DNA of 64,000 nt from Winogradskyella sp. (GTDB lineage Bacteria > Bacteroidota > Bacteroidia > Flavobacteriales > Flavobacteriaceae), in assembly GCA_004211785.1 (NCBI GenBank), contig SHBX01000007.1, positions 1 through 64,000 on the forward strand. The letters run 5' to 3'. The position numbers were made by a program, and so were the translations under genes. Positions 35,425 to 44,896 of this stretch are shown here, in pieces. The notes beneath the pieces were generated by a model. That model ran no database searches and was not told the origin of the DNA. It was given only the letters and a program-made list of their open reading frames with translations. Within the stretch, counting starts at the first letter, position 1. Each line of letters starts with the position of its first letter.

Positions 35425-35844
35425 CGTTTGATTGGTATCGTAATTAGGGCGCAAATTAAAATAAAGGAGGGTATTATTGAATGGATTATTTTCCTTTAAA
35501 TTTATACATTTTACTCATTTAGAATAAAGTTCAACGACCTTTCCGATAAAACAGCAACAATGTGTTCCTTAGTAAATTAAAAATGACCTAAACTCTCCTA
35601 GCCCTACTTTTAAAATGCATTTTCATAGGGTTAGACGTGCAATAAAAGTTTCTTAAAAAAAATTCTTTGCACTTCAACGCAGGTTTATCAAAATGAAATA
35701 TGTTATACATATAACTCTCTTATAGATTGCAGCAAAAAAACTCATTTCGATTAGGCAATACTATTCTCAATATCAAAATTTGTATATAATGACACAAAAT
35801 CACAATTCATCTAATTGCAACTTGCTCTGAATATTGAAGACATT
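35425..35844. other. intergenic region with an imperfect hairpin
   Basis: 420 bp between the AraC start and the ccsBA-like stop. It contains CTAGCCCTA (35598-35606) and TAGGGTTAG (35626-35634), which form a stem with one G-T pair around the palindrome AAAATGCATTTT. A possible regulator site or 3' structure of the upstream transcript. Otherwise AT-rich and non-coding. Confidence 0.5.
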
Positions 35845-38800
35845 TTAGGACGTCAACATCGTGCGATTTTTCAAAATAGCGAATACACTTAATAGCGCAG
35901 ATACTATTAACCAACCAATAATCTCATTTGGTATTGGCGCAGCCTCTCCCGCAGCATAAGAATGTAAGCCAGAAAGTAGGTGATTTACACCTAAATAGGT
36001 CATAAGAATAGCCGAAAATGCGAACACAGAAGCAATGTTATATTTTAACTTACCTCTTAAACCTGGGACAACTCGCATATGTATTATAAAGGCATATACC
36101 ATAATACTTATTAAAGCCCAAGTCTCCTTTGGGTCCCAACCCCAGTAACGCCCCCAACTTTCGTTAGCCCAAATCGCACCTAAAAAATTACCTACCGTAA
36201 GCATAACTAATCCAATAGTGAGCGCAAGCTCATTAATAATAGTAAGCTCGGATATTACCTTGTTTAGCTTTTTTTCATTTTTCTTATTCTTTAAAATAAA
36301 AAGTAACAATGTCATCATCCCTAAAATCATTCCTATTGCAAATGGGCCATAACTCGCTACGATTATTGCTACATGAATCATCAACCAATAAGAATCTAAA
36401 ACAGGAACTAAATTTCCAATACTCGGGTCCATCCAGTTCCAGTGTGCTACCATAAGAATCATTGATGTCACAAACGTTGTCGAAGCAATAGTTAATCCAG
36501 ATTTCCTTCCTACAACCAATCCAAAAAACAGGGTTGCCCAAGCCACATAAATCATTGATTCATATCCATTACTCCAAGGTGCATGGCCAGAGATATACCA
36601 CCTTATGATTAAGCCTATAGTATGATAAGCAAACAATAGTACTACAATTGCTATCGCAACTTTTGTTAAGATTGAAATTATTTTACTTTTATCTTTAAAA
36701 ACTGATATTATAACCACAACAAATAAAAGCAAACTTGACATCATATATTGCCAAAAAAGGTTTTTGAAAATATCATATTTGTTATAAAATAATTCAAGTT
36801 CAACTTTATTCTTTGAAGGAATTATATCATTGCCATATTTCTCTTGAAAATTTTTCAAAGTCAATAATAGTTCTGAAGCATTAGACTCTTGTACTTTATC
36901 TCTTTTAATTGCTACTTTATAATTTGTTAAAGTATTCACTATAGTCATTAATCTAGAGTCTGTAAATTCTCTCTTTTTTGCATCTCTAATAGTTAGCCAT
37001 GTATTTTCATCATCGTTGGGCAATGGAATAAGCTTAAACAAATCTCCTTGGATAGCCAGATAGAGTAGGATGACTCTACCGTCTACGTCCATTACGCTTT
37101 GTTCATACTTATTTTTAATTTTCTTTTTACTTGCTTTAGAAACTTCGTCAGCAAGAACATACCTACCGTTAGAATCGAAAAAAACTGAAAGTGCAGCAAA
37201 TTTTTGTTCATGAGGTATCCCCAGTTTATCCCTTAGCCTACTGTTTTTCTTAGTGATAAAAACCATTGGTACATCTTTCCATTTTTCTGGCTCACAGAAT
37301 AGTGACAAAACAACTTGGTCCGACGAAAGGTCTTGTAGCTTATCCTTTTTAGTGAGTTTTCGTAAAAGCTCTGAACCAAAAGTATTCATAGGCTTCATTC
37401 TTCCTCCTGGGTCTTGTAAAATTATTTTGCTAAACTCATCAACATATTCGATTGGAATATTCCTAGTAGTTTCAAGAACACTTATTTTTTCTTCTTTAGA
37501 TTTACTTTGAGCGTTCGCAAAAAGCCCTAAGAAAATTAGTACTATAGTCAATGTCGAGGTTTTTAATTTTCTTAATTTTTTTCTTTGCTTACTAAAGAAG
37601 GATGTAGGAGACATGAGCATCATAATAAGTCCCGAAAATAATAACATATAGCCCACGTAAGTTACCCAAGTACCAATCTTGTCATGATTAACAGATAATA
37701 TTGTTTTTTCTAGTCCACCCGCCTCATCATAACTTGATTGAAAAAGCCGATATCCGTTGTGGTCTAGTACATTATTCATAAACACATCATAATCAAAAGC
37801 TTCCTCAGAACTCTTTATAGTTAATCTACTCATAAACGACTTTGGACTATTTGAGCCAGGGTATTTTTCTAAAATAAAATCGTTCAGCTTAATAGCAAAA
37901 GGTAGCTTCATCGTTTTAGACCCGTAAGCTATTGTAAAATTTAGATTATTTATGGTAACTTTTTGAGGTGTGCCCTTAAAAAATTTAGCTCCAAAAACTT
38001 CAACCTCTCTACTCTCTCCATTTACATTAAGATTAACTTTTAGCATATCTAATGGGTAATCATCAATACTACCTGCCTTTTCGTAAACAAGGTTTCCCTT
38101 CAATACTGGAGATGGCACGACAAACTGAAAATCACCTAGTTCGTAGAGAGTCCTGATTTTTAATTTTTGCTCAATCATTGGATTTACTACACCTGTTTGT
38201 TGTGTAGCCATTACTGTAAAGCTTAGCTCACGATGTGATTTAATATAAAGGTCATTACCTTTGTAGTAAATGTTTACTACTCCTTCTTTTATATTTTGAA
38301 ATGAAACGTCTGCTTCCGGGAAGGATAAACGGGCACCAAGTTTTAGATAATGGTCTTTCCGTTCTTTACCGCTTGATTCAACAAAGTGTAAGTGACTCCC
38401 TCCTGACTTGGACTCCTTAAATGCTGATTTTGCATTTGGCACATAATTTAGATATGAAACTTCAAAAGGGATGCCCCTAAAATCATCTACTATTGAAAAC
38501 GAATTTCCGCCACGAACAAAATCTAAAAAAGCTATTTTAAAAGGCCTATCTCCATCTATTCTATTTTGCGCAAGTAATAGTTTTTTTTCTACAGTTTTTT
38601 CAACATGATTATCATCAACAGCTATTATTATGTACTTTTGGTCAGACAGAAGTATTGATGAGGTCTCTCCTTCATTAATAGGCATAATACCTTCAAAACT
38701 TACATAACGCGTTATTCCTGCACCCAAAATAATAATGATAAAAGAAAAGTGTAGAAGTAGTATAGAAATCTTATCCTTATTTAATAGACGATATCGTTTG

Positions 38801-39003
38801 ATATTTCCTAAGAAGTTTATTATAAATAAAAGTAGAATTCCATTAAACCACCAAGTATTGAAAACTAGAGCTTTTGAGGTTTCTGTATTAAAGTCATTTT
38901 CTATAAAGGTTGCAATGCCCATTGCAGCTGCAAATAACAAAAACAATATAGCTGTGAGCCTAGTAGAAATTATTATACTGGTAATTTTTTTTAGAAGTTT
39001 CAA
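35845..39003 (-). CDS. CcsBA cytochrome c synthase (ResB-CcsA fusion)
   Basis: Protein of 1052 aa from a TTG start; no upstream ATG exists, and the next ATG (residue 28) would cut the first membrane helix. The N-terminal half is ResB/CcsB-like: membrane helices about 10-30 and 50-72, a long periplasmic domain, then a helix near 440. The C-terminal half is CcsA: six or more helices with the haem-handling WWD motif (WGRYWGWDPKETWAL) and conserved His residues (HVAIIVASYGPF, HMRVVPG). System II cytochrome c maturation, attaching haem to CxxCH proteins. It serves the many c-type cytochromes nearby. Confidence 0.95.
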   Translation of the reverse strand: MKLLKKITSIIISTRLTAILFLLFAAAMGIATFIENDFNTETSKALVFNTWWFNGILLLFIINFLGNIKRYRLLNKDKISILLLHFSFIIIILGAGITRYVSFEGIMPINEGETSSILLSDQKYIIIAVDDNHVEKTVEKKLLLAQNRIDGDRPFKIAFLDFVRGGNSFSIVDDFRGIPFEVSYLNYVPNAKSAFKESKSGGSHLHFVESSGKERKDHYLKLGARLSFPEADVSFQNIKEGVVNIYYKGNDLYIKSHRELSFTVMATQQTGVVNPMIEQKLKIRTLYELGDFQFVVPSPVLKGNLVYEKAGSIDDYPLDMLKVNLNVNGESREVEVFGAKFFKGTPQKVTINNLNFTIAYGSKTMKLPFAIKLNDFILEKYPGSNSPKSFMSRLTIKSSEEAFDYDVFMNNVLDHNGYRLFQSSYDEAGGLEKTILSVNHDKIGTWVTYVGYMLLFSGLIMMLMSPTSFFSKQRKKLRKLKTSTLTIVLIFLGLFANAQSKSKEEKISVLETTRNIPIEYVDEFSKIILQDPGGRMKPMNTFGSELLRKLTKKDKLQDLSSDQVVLSLFCEPEKWKDVPMVFITKKNSRLRDKLGIPHEQKFAALSVFFDSNGRYVLADEVSKASKKKIKNKYEQSVMDVDGRVILLYLAIQGDLFKLIPLPNDDENTWLTIRDAKKREFTDSRLMTIVNTLTNYKVAIKRDKVQESNASELLLTLKNFQEKYGNDIIPSKNKVELELFYNKYDIFKNLFWQYMMSSLLLFVVVIISVFKDKSKIISILTKVAIAIVVLLFAYHTIGLIIRWYISGHAPWSNGYESMIYVAWATLFFGLVVGRKSGLTIASTTFVTSMILMVAHWNWMDPSIGNLVPVLDSYWLMIHVAIIVASYGPFAIGMILGMMTLLLFILKNKKNEKKLNKVISELTIINELALTIGLVMLTVGNFLGAIWANESWGRYWGWDPKETWALISIMVYAFIIHMRVVPGLRGKLKYNIASVFAFSAILMTYLGVNHLLSGLHSYAAGEAAPIPNEIIGWLIVSALLSVFAILKNRTMLTS

Positions 39004-39009
39004 GGTTGA

Positions 39010-39504
39010 TTAGTGTTCGTTTATTTCATAATAAGGATTAAATCTATCGATATTGTTAATCCAACTAATTATTTTCATTTTTTCTTTATTTGATAGTTTT
39101 GCAGAAGGATGCAGTTTTAAATAATCTGTTGTGGGCATTCTGTCTGTCTTAATATCAAAAACACTGGCAGATAAAAAAGATAATCTCTTCTGTGCATCTG
39201 TATTTTCCCATTCTGAAAAATTTATAGCCACTTTGCCCTTTTCTACTGTTTTATCAATCCACCAAGATAGGGGTGCTATATTGTCATACCATTTATAATT
39301 TGTACGATTTGAATGGCAATCATAACAAGAGTTTCTTATCAAGGTTTTTATGTCCGTAGGAGCCACACTAATTTCTAAGAAGTCGTTGGCAGCTATATAG
39401 TTACTATCATTTTTATTTGGTCGGTATAGCTGCATCAAAAAAAACAGAACGATTAATAATAGAATAGTCCTTTTTAAAATTATTCTACTAAAGAATTTAT
39501 CCAT
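39010..39504 (-). CDS. Haem_bd c-type cytochrome
   Basis: Protein of 164 aa with an N-terminal membrane anchor (TILLLIVLFFLMQLY) and one haem site CYDCHSN at about 69-75, then APLSWWIDKTVEKGKVAINFSEW and a helical tail. This is the haem-binding domain PF14376 pattern. Periplasmic and membrane-bound. Overlaps the paralogue upstream by 25 bp and ends 6 bp before the CcsBA gene, giving an operon of two cytochromes and their maturation factor. Confidence 0.9.
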   Translation of the reverse strand: MDKFFSRIILKRTILLLIVLFFLMQLYRPNKNDSNYIAANDFLEISVAPTDIKTLIRNSCYDCHSNRTNYKWYDNIAPLSWWIDKTVEKGKVAINFSEWENTDAQKRLSFLSASVFDIKTDRMPTTDYLKLHPSAKLSNKEKMKIISWINNIDRFNPYYEINEH

Positions 39505-39929
39505 TCTGTTATCTTGTTTTGGTCTTTTTTAGCCAATTTTGCTTCAGGGTGCATCCATATATATTCTTTTAAAGGCATTTTACCGTCATACATTTGCAGC
39601 ATAATTGCACCTGCATAATCAACCTTTTGGTCGTAAGAGTATTTTTCCCAATCAGAAAAATTAAGATGTTGTCTTCCGTTTTTTATATCCTTATCTACTA
39701 GCCAAGCCACAGGTGCAATATTGCTATACCAATACTCTCTAGTTTGATTAGAATGACAATCATAACAAGTAGATTGAAGAAGTGTCACTACCTCTTTTGA
39801 CGGATTATTGGCATAAATAATATCGTATTTATTTACTTGTTCGTTCTCTAGTTTGTTAGGTCTAATAAATTGAACCCCTATTAATACCACGATTATAATA
39901 ATGACAATTTTATATCTCCTTTTTCTCAT
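39480..39929 (-). CDS. Haem_bd c-type cytochrome (paralogue)
   Basis: Protein of 149 aa, clearly a paralogue of the next gene downstream: membrane anchor (KIVIIIIVVLIGVQFI), IRPNKLENEQVN, haem site CYDCHSN, APVAWLVDKDIKNGRQHLNFSDW. The two arose by tandem duplication. Its 3' end overlaps the start of the second copy by 25 bp. First gene of the cytochrome/CcsBA operon. Confidence 0.9.
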   Translation of the reverse strand: MRKRRYKIVIIIIVVLIGVQFIRPNKLENEQVNKYDIIYANNPSKEVVTLLQSTCYDCHSNQTREYWYSNIAPVAWLVDKDIKNGRQHLNFSDWEKYSYDQKVDYAGAIMLQMYDGKMPLKEYIWMHPEAKLAKKDQNKITEWINSLVE

Positions 39930-40138
39930 TTACTGATTCTATAGATTTTGTTGCGCCCTAATTCATAGATAATACAGTTTAATACTTATGTTAAAAATCT
40001 ATATCGTTTTCTGTCTTAACAAATACAAACTATCTACTTTTAACAAAAAAACAAAATAACTCAAAAATTATGATTGCACTTTTTTCCATAATGCAGACAT
40101 TTTACATGTTCTAACCTTCGTTTTCAAAATAGACATCA

Positions 40139-40993
40139 CTAATCAATTAATAAATTAAAAGCACCTAAACTAATCTCCAAAGCCTTAGAAAACTTATGGT
40201 CAGGAAATTTATTTTTCATGACCATCTCTGCCTCGGAATAGGATGAGGCGTTCTGTACAATTTCGGTGAAAAAATCTAAATAGTCTATAGTATAATCTAT
40301 AAGCTGTACATTGCCACTTTCACCATGCCCAGGATATATTGTGCTAATGTTGAAATGTTCTTTAAGATTAATGAGTGTTTCTTTCCAATTATCAATTTGC
40401 ATTTCTGCCAACCACAAATGCTGTTTGTGTAACACTAAATCCCCAGTTAATAAACTTTTTGATTGCCTATCATACAGTACTAGTGATTCTGGGCTTTCGG
40501 CATCTGAAAAAACTTGAATTTCAAACTCTCTGCCTGCTAAAGTAATGAAGCCAGGCTCCTCTGGAATAATTTTGTATTCCCTTATATCCCATGCCTTTTG
40601 GTTAAGCATTATAGCTTCAGTTGTTTGTGTTCCAGCATAAATTGGTGTGTCTGGGTACTGTTTGACAAAAAACTCCAACCCGTTTAAATGGTCTGGATGC
40701 CGATGTGTTATGATGATAGCCTCAAGCGGTTTACTTAATTTTTTAATACTATCTATTAAAACCTCAACATCTTTTTGTGCCATATGCACATCTACGACAA
40801 CCAAACTACTTTTGCCTTCTATAATATGAGAATTTGAGAAAAAACTAGCCTCGCTCGATTTTATACGATGTATCTGTAACTGTTCTTTTGAGTTGCTTGA
40901 TTTGCATTGCATTAAAGAAGAAGTAGCCATCGTTAAAATAACTAATGTGCCTAGCCTTTTTAAATTCTTGTTTAGGTAAGTTTTTGCTCTCAT
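40139..40993 (-). CDS. metallo-beta-lactamase-fold lipoprotein
   Basis: 284 aa from ATG 40993 (MRAKTYLNKNLKRL). The lipobox is in SLMQC. MBL zinc motif THRHPDHLNG (HxHxDH) is near 91-100, with further ligands in TGDLVLH and YPGHGESG. Periplasmic hydrolase; substrate may be a lactone, thioester or phosphodiester-like compound. The start falls just downstream of the stop of the cytochrome-pentapeptide gene, so they are coupled. Confidence 0.88.
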   Translation of the reverse strand: MRAKTYLNKNLKRLGTLVILTMATSSLMQCKSSNSKEQLQIHRIKSSEASFFSNSHIIEGKSSLVVVDVHMAQKDVEVLIDSIKKLSKPLEAIIITHRHPDHLNGLEFFVKQYPDTPIYAGTQTTEAIMLNQKAWDIREYKIIPEEPGFITLAGREFEIQVFSDAESPESLVLYDRQSKSLLTGDLVLHKQHLWLAEMQIDNWKETLINLKEHFNISTIYPGHGESGNVQLIDYTIDYLDFFTEIVQNASSYSEAEMVMKNKFPDHKFSKALEISLGAFNLLID

Positions 40994-40994
40994 C

Positions 40995-41849
40995 TTATTT
41001 GCATTCGCCAATAGAACCTTGAGCGCAGGTTCTACCGTTAACCCATGTAACGCTGTCTAAAATGGCATTTTTAAAATTTGTTTCACCCAAAAAAGCTTTT
41101 ACCATTTTAGCTCTAAAGAGAATGGCAGATTCAAAATTGGTTTGCTTTAAATCTGCTCCTGCTAATAAAGCTCCAGACAAATTGGCTTTACTCAAATTTG
41201 CTTTACTTAACTTCGCTCCTATTAAATTGGCGTTTTTAAGATTTGCTCCACGTAAATCAGCCCCAGAAAAATCTACACCTGACAAGTTACAATCACTAAA
41301 ATCTGCATTTGGTTTTGGTTTAGCAAAACACCTTGCATCCTTTTCCCCCATTTTGGTAAGATGCTCCTCATCCATTTTTATTGTAGTATAATCATCAAGA
41401 TAATCCACAATTCTTTGTATATCCTCAAGCTTTAAAGACTTATAGAGCATTTTAGTGCTTGCGTTTTCATCTTCTGCTACCTTCTTTATAAATTGTTGTG
41501 GTTCTTCTAAAAATGCCATTAGATTTTCTTTATCCCAAGTTAAACCTTCCTCATTGGCTTTTAGAAAACTATTGCTGTATCTATAATTTTTAATGGTGCC
41601 AAACTTGCGCCCAAAAAGATTGTTTAGATGTGGTCCTGTACCATTAATGGCTTGTTTACCTACTCTATGACAGGCAAAGCATTTGCTTTTAAATAGTTTT
41701 TCTCCTGATGCTATTTCAATTTCTTGCTCTGTAATATTTTTACTAACACTGGTTTGGTTATTATTTGTGTTTTTCTTGTTATTATTTGAGCATGCAAGCA
41801 CGGATAGGGCTATAATGCAAACAAATACTATTTTTTTCAGGTGGTTCAT
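40995..41849 (-). CDS. cytochrome c fused to pentapeptide repeats
   Basis: 284 aa from ATG 41849 (MNHLKKIVFVCIIALSVLACS); an upstream in-frame ATG at 41912 would overlap the thiolase. Lipobox VLACS. Class I cytochrome c domain with CFACH, and axial-Met region (KMLYKSL). Then about 14 pentapeptide repeats of the A(D/N)LxxA type (GVDFSGADLRGANLKNANLIGAKLSK is their style), a quadrilateral beta-helix. Such fusions are rare; the helix may be a docking surface for the cytochrome's partner. Confidence 0.88.
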   Translation of the reverse strand: MNHLKKIVFVCIIALSVLACSNNNKKNTNNNQTSVSKNITEQEIEIASGEKLFKSKCFACHRVGKQAINGTGPHLNNLFGRKFGTIKNYRYSNSFLKANEEGLTWDKENLMAFLEEPQQFIKKVAEDENASTKMLYKSLKLEDIQRIVDYLDDYTTIKMDEEHLTKMGEKDARCFAKPKPNADFSDCNLSGVDFSGADLRGANLKNANLIGAKLSKANLSKANLSGALLAGADLKQTNFESAILFRAKMVKAFLGETNFKNAILDSVTWVNGRTCAQGSIGECK

Positions 41850-41866
41850 CTTTGTGTCAATAAAAA

Positions 41867-43126
41867 TTAGGATTGCACCAAAACAACAGCGCCTAGCCCA
41901 CCGTCGGCACATACACTTACTATTGCTTTTTTATTTGTGCCCATTTGGGATATTTGCTTCACTGTTTGACTTAATATTCTTGCTCCTGTTGCACCAAAAG
42001 GATGCCCAATTGCAATACTGCTGCCATTTATATTTAATTTATCTGTTGGGAACGCACCAAAATTTGTTTTTGTTCCAACTTTTTGTAAATGGTTTTTATC
42101 TTCAAGGTTTTTTATAGTGGATAATACTTGAGAGGCAAAAGCTTCATGAATTTCCCACAAATCTATATCGTTATAGGTTAGGTCATTTCTTTCTAACAGC
42201 CTTGGAATGGCAAAACTTGGCGACATTAAAATGCCTTCTTCCTCAATATTTACGGCCGCCAGTTCCCAATCTATTAATTTGGCTTTGTATGGTGTTTTTA
42301 AATCGTTTATCCTATTTTTCCCAGCCATCCAAACACCTGCTGCTCCATCTGTAAATAGTGTTGAATTGCCTGCTGTTAAAGTACCTTTGCTTGTTCTATC
42401 AAAAACTGGTTTTAAGGTCTTTAATTTATCTAAAGAGGTATTCTCTCTCGGAATTAAATCTTCTAACACATTAAATGCTGGAAACACTAAATCTTCATAG
42501 AAGCCTTTTCGTTTGGCTTTAAAATAGTTTTGGTGGCTCTTTAAAGCCAATTTGTCTTGCGCTTCTCTTTGTATACCGAGCCTTTGGGCCGTAATTTCGG
42601 CATGTTGCCCCATACTTTTACCCGTAACTCTATTAACTCCTGGCGGAATGTATAATCTGAATTTAAAAATTCTTAATCCCCATTTTAATTTGCCGAGAAC
42701 ACTTTTTATCTTTGGTAAAGATTTTATCCAGTTTGAGGTATTATTAGAGAGTCCAAGTTGGACATTAGACATGCTTTCTACACCTCCCGACAACCCTATT
42801 TCATCATCTGTAATAATAGATGCCAATTGTAGTGTAGAGAGTAAGCTAGTGCTACAGGCCATTGTGGTTGAAAACGCAACAGTTTCATCTGGTAGTTCAG
42901 ATTCAAGAACTATATCTCTTGCTATATTACTAAACTCTAAATTCGGCAAAACTGTACCCCAAGCAACATAATTTGGCGGGACATTTAGTGTTCGTTTCAT
43001 TCTATTAATCACAGCCACTGACATATCAATAGCAGAAATACCGCTCAAATCCTTTCCCTCTTTAACAAATGGGGTTCTTAAGCCAGCGGCTAACCAAATT
43101 TCATTATTGCTGTTTTTATTTTTCAT
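41867..43126 (-). CDS. thiolase (acetyl-CoA C-acyltransferase)
   Basis: Protein of 419 aa with thiolase hallmarks: nucleophile Cys in STTMACSTSLL, SMSNVQLG, LWEIHEAFASQ (active-site His), GSSIAIGHPFGATGAR, and the general-base Cys in CADGGLGAVVL. It catalyses beta-ketothiolase cleavage or its reverse. It looks like a chromosomal FadA/AtoB-type enzyme, though no fadB partner lies in the window. Ends 17 bp before the cytochrome-pentapeptide start. Confidence 0.93.
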   Translation of the reverse strand: MKNKNSNNEIWLAAGLRTPFVKEGKDLSGISAIDMSVAVINRMKRTLNVPPNYVAWGTVLPNLEFSNIARDIVLESELPDETVAFSTTMACSTSLLSTLQLASIITDDEIGLSGGVESMSNVQLGLSNNTSNWIKSLPKIKSVLGKLKWGLRIFKFRLYIPPGVNRVTGKSMGQHAEITAQRLGIQREAQDKLALKSHQNYFKAKRKGFYEDLVFPAFNVLEDLIPRENTSLDKLKTLKPVFDRTSKGTLTAGNSTLFTDGAAGVWMAGKNRINDLKTPYKAKLIDWELAAVNIEEEGILMSPSFAIPRLLERNDLTYNDIDLWEIHEAFASQVLSTIKNLEDKNHLQKVGTKTNFGAFPTDKLNINGSSIAIGHPFGATGARILSQTVKQISQMGTNKKAIVSVCADGGLGAVVLVQS

Positions 43127-43248
43127 TATAGTAATTTCTTGCTTTGGCTATTTTATGTTTTAACCTTGGACTTTTATATTAATTATTAAACCTATTGGCA
43201 GTAATCAGATTTTCGGTTCGTACAATTTTAGTTAATGCTCTTTTCTTT

Positions 43249-44232
43249 TTAAAATTTATATATTGCCGCTAATAAAAAAGAACTTAAAGTATCTGCAGGA
43301 TTTAGGTCGGTATCTACAAACACATTTTCAGACCAATCGTCGAGGCGCAATTCTGGCTTAATAATTAAATTTTCAATTTTTATATCGCCTGTTAGTGTAA
43401 ATGCAAGCACATTAGGGTCGTCTGAAACTACATTACTAAAGGTTTCAAAATATTCTGTGCGCAGTCCTATGGCATATTTTTCGTTTATAGTGTATTGGGG
43501 ATACAATGCTACTCCATAAAAACCGCTTCCATCGTTTCTATCGTAAGAAGCATTTATACCAACTCGATATTTTGATGTTATATCAAAATTACAAGCATAA
43601 TCAACTTCAAATCCCAAATTATCGTTTTCATATAAAAAATTGAGGAAATGACCGCTGTAACCAATTTCTAAACCAGCGGCATAGCGCCCGTTTGTATTAA
43701 AATCTGCATCCGCCTGATTCATTAGGGCAAATAAAAATGACCAATCTTTATTTGGGGCATACTCAGCTTTTAGCCCTGTATGCGAAAACGGGCCATTAGA
43801 GAATAAATATGATGTACTATAATTAAAATTATCCAATGGCGAGATAAGTTCATAGCCAATGTAGGTATTGAACTTACCAAAAGTAAGCTTAAATTTGTCA
43901 CTTACTTTCCAATACACAAAAAGCTGGTTTACCACTGAAGAACTTGCTACTTCTCCTCTTGGCCCAAAAACCAAATCTCCAACAAAACCAACTTTTTTGC
44001 CATCGTGAGATGCTATAATATTTACCATGCCCAAAGCAAAACCAGCATTTTCTGCAAATGCTGTTGGTGTGCTTATTTGGTCTTCATCATTCGGTGCAGA
44101 AATATTATTACGAAAATATGCATCTACACTACCGGATATATCAATTTTTTTGTTCCCTATTGTTATGTCTTGTGCTCTTATTATTGCCGAAAACAGCATA
44201 GCAATCGTTAATACATATTTTATTGATTTCAT
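43249..44232 (-). CDS. outer-membrane porin-like protein
   Basis: 327 aa from ATG 44232 (MKSIKYVLTIAMLFSAIIRAQD); the frame is open further upstream. Cleavable signal, then SGSVDAYFRNNISAPND and alternating beta strands (LTFGKFNTYIGYELISPLDNFNYSTSYLF) ending SSFLLAAIYKF. Family of flavobacterial OmpL-like/beta-barrel porins. Probably a general or anion-selective outer-membrane channel. Confidence 0.85.
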   Translation of the reverse strand: MKSIKYVLTIAMLFSAIIRAQDITIGNKKIDISGSVDAYFRNNISAPNDEDQISTPTAFAENAGFALGMVNIIASHDGKKVGFVGDLVFGPRGEVASSSVVNQLFVYWKVSDKFKLTFGKFNTYIGYELISPLDNFNYSTSYLFSNGPFSHTGLKAEYAPNKDWSFLFALMNQADADFNTNGRYAAGLEIGYSGHFLNFLYENDNLGFEVDYACNFDITSKYRVGINASYDRNDGSGFYGVALYPQYTINEKYAIGLRTEYFETFSNVVSDDPNVLAFTLTGDIKIENLIIKPELRLDDWSENVFVDTDLNPADTLSSFLLAAIYKF

Positions 44233-44286
44233 ACTCGATGTTTTAAGCGAATAATAAACAATAATCGCAAAATTACGATTGGACAT

Positions 44287-44896
44287 TTTTCCAATTTAAA
44301 CTACCACCACCAATTAAGCTAGATATCTTCTTTGCAGACAACTCGGATTCCTAGGGGTTTTGTTATTAAAAGCATTAATTTCTTTGGATTTAAATATGGA
44401 TCTGGATTATTTTGTATTGTGAGATGGAAATTAATATTTCTAAAGGACAGATTTACAAGAAAAAATGATAACCATTAGATTTCGATTTCTTTCTACTTTA
44501 AGTTATTCTTATTGAAGTTTTATTTCTTCATCAATTGATTTTTGCACAATGCGTTTTTGCGCTTGTTATAACGTGGATACGTTTCAAGTGATATCATTAT
44601 TACATCAACTCATTAGAAATTGTAAATTTTGAATTAAGAAAAATCCTTTTTAGGAGAAGAAACTGTCATTCGATTTAAGAGCAAACTTATTACTACATAT
44701 ATCCTCCAATAAAAAATGAATGGCACTCTCGACTTATGGAGAAACTGTGGTGAAGTATATTTTTGGAAAGCACAAATTAAATTATCTATATAAGTCATAA
44801 AAAGTTTATTCACTTAATTGATACTTGAGATGTGCATATCCTATCTTTGATGGTTGATAAAGGACGTTTTACTAATTTCAATAGTATTTTACAACT
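44287..44896. other. 610-bp non-coding interval
   Basis: AT-rich, no convincing gene on either strand. It includes a long T-rich leader opposite the porin start and short imperfect inverted repeats. A degraded ORF cannot be excluded but nothing is recognisable. Confidence 0.5.

Noticed and set aside
42552-42971. 139-aa plus-strand ORF in the thiolase gene
   Set aside because: Antisense to conserved thiolase motifs; no independent support.
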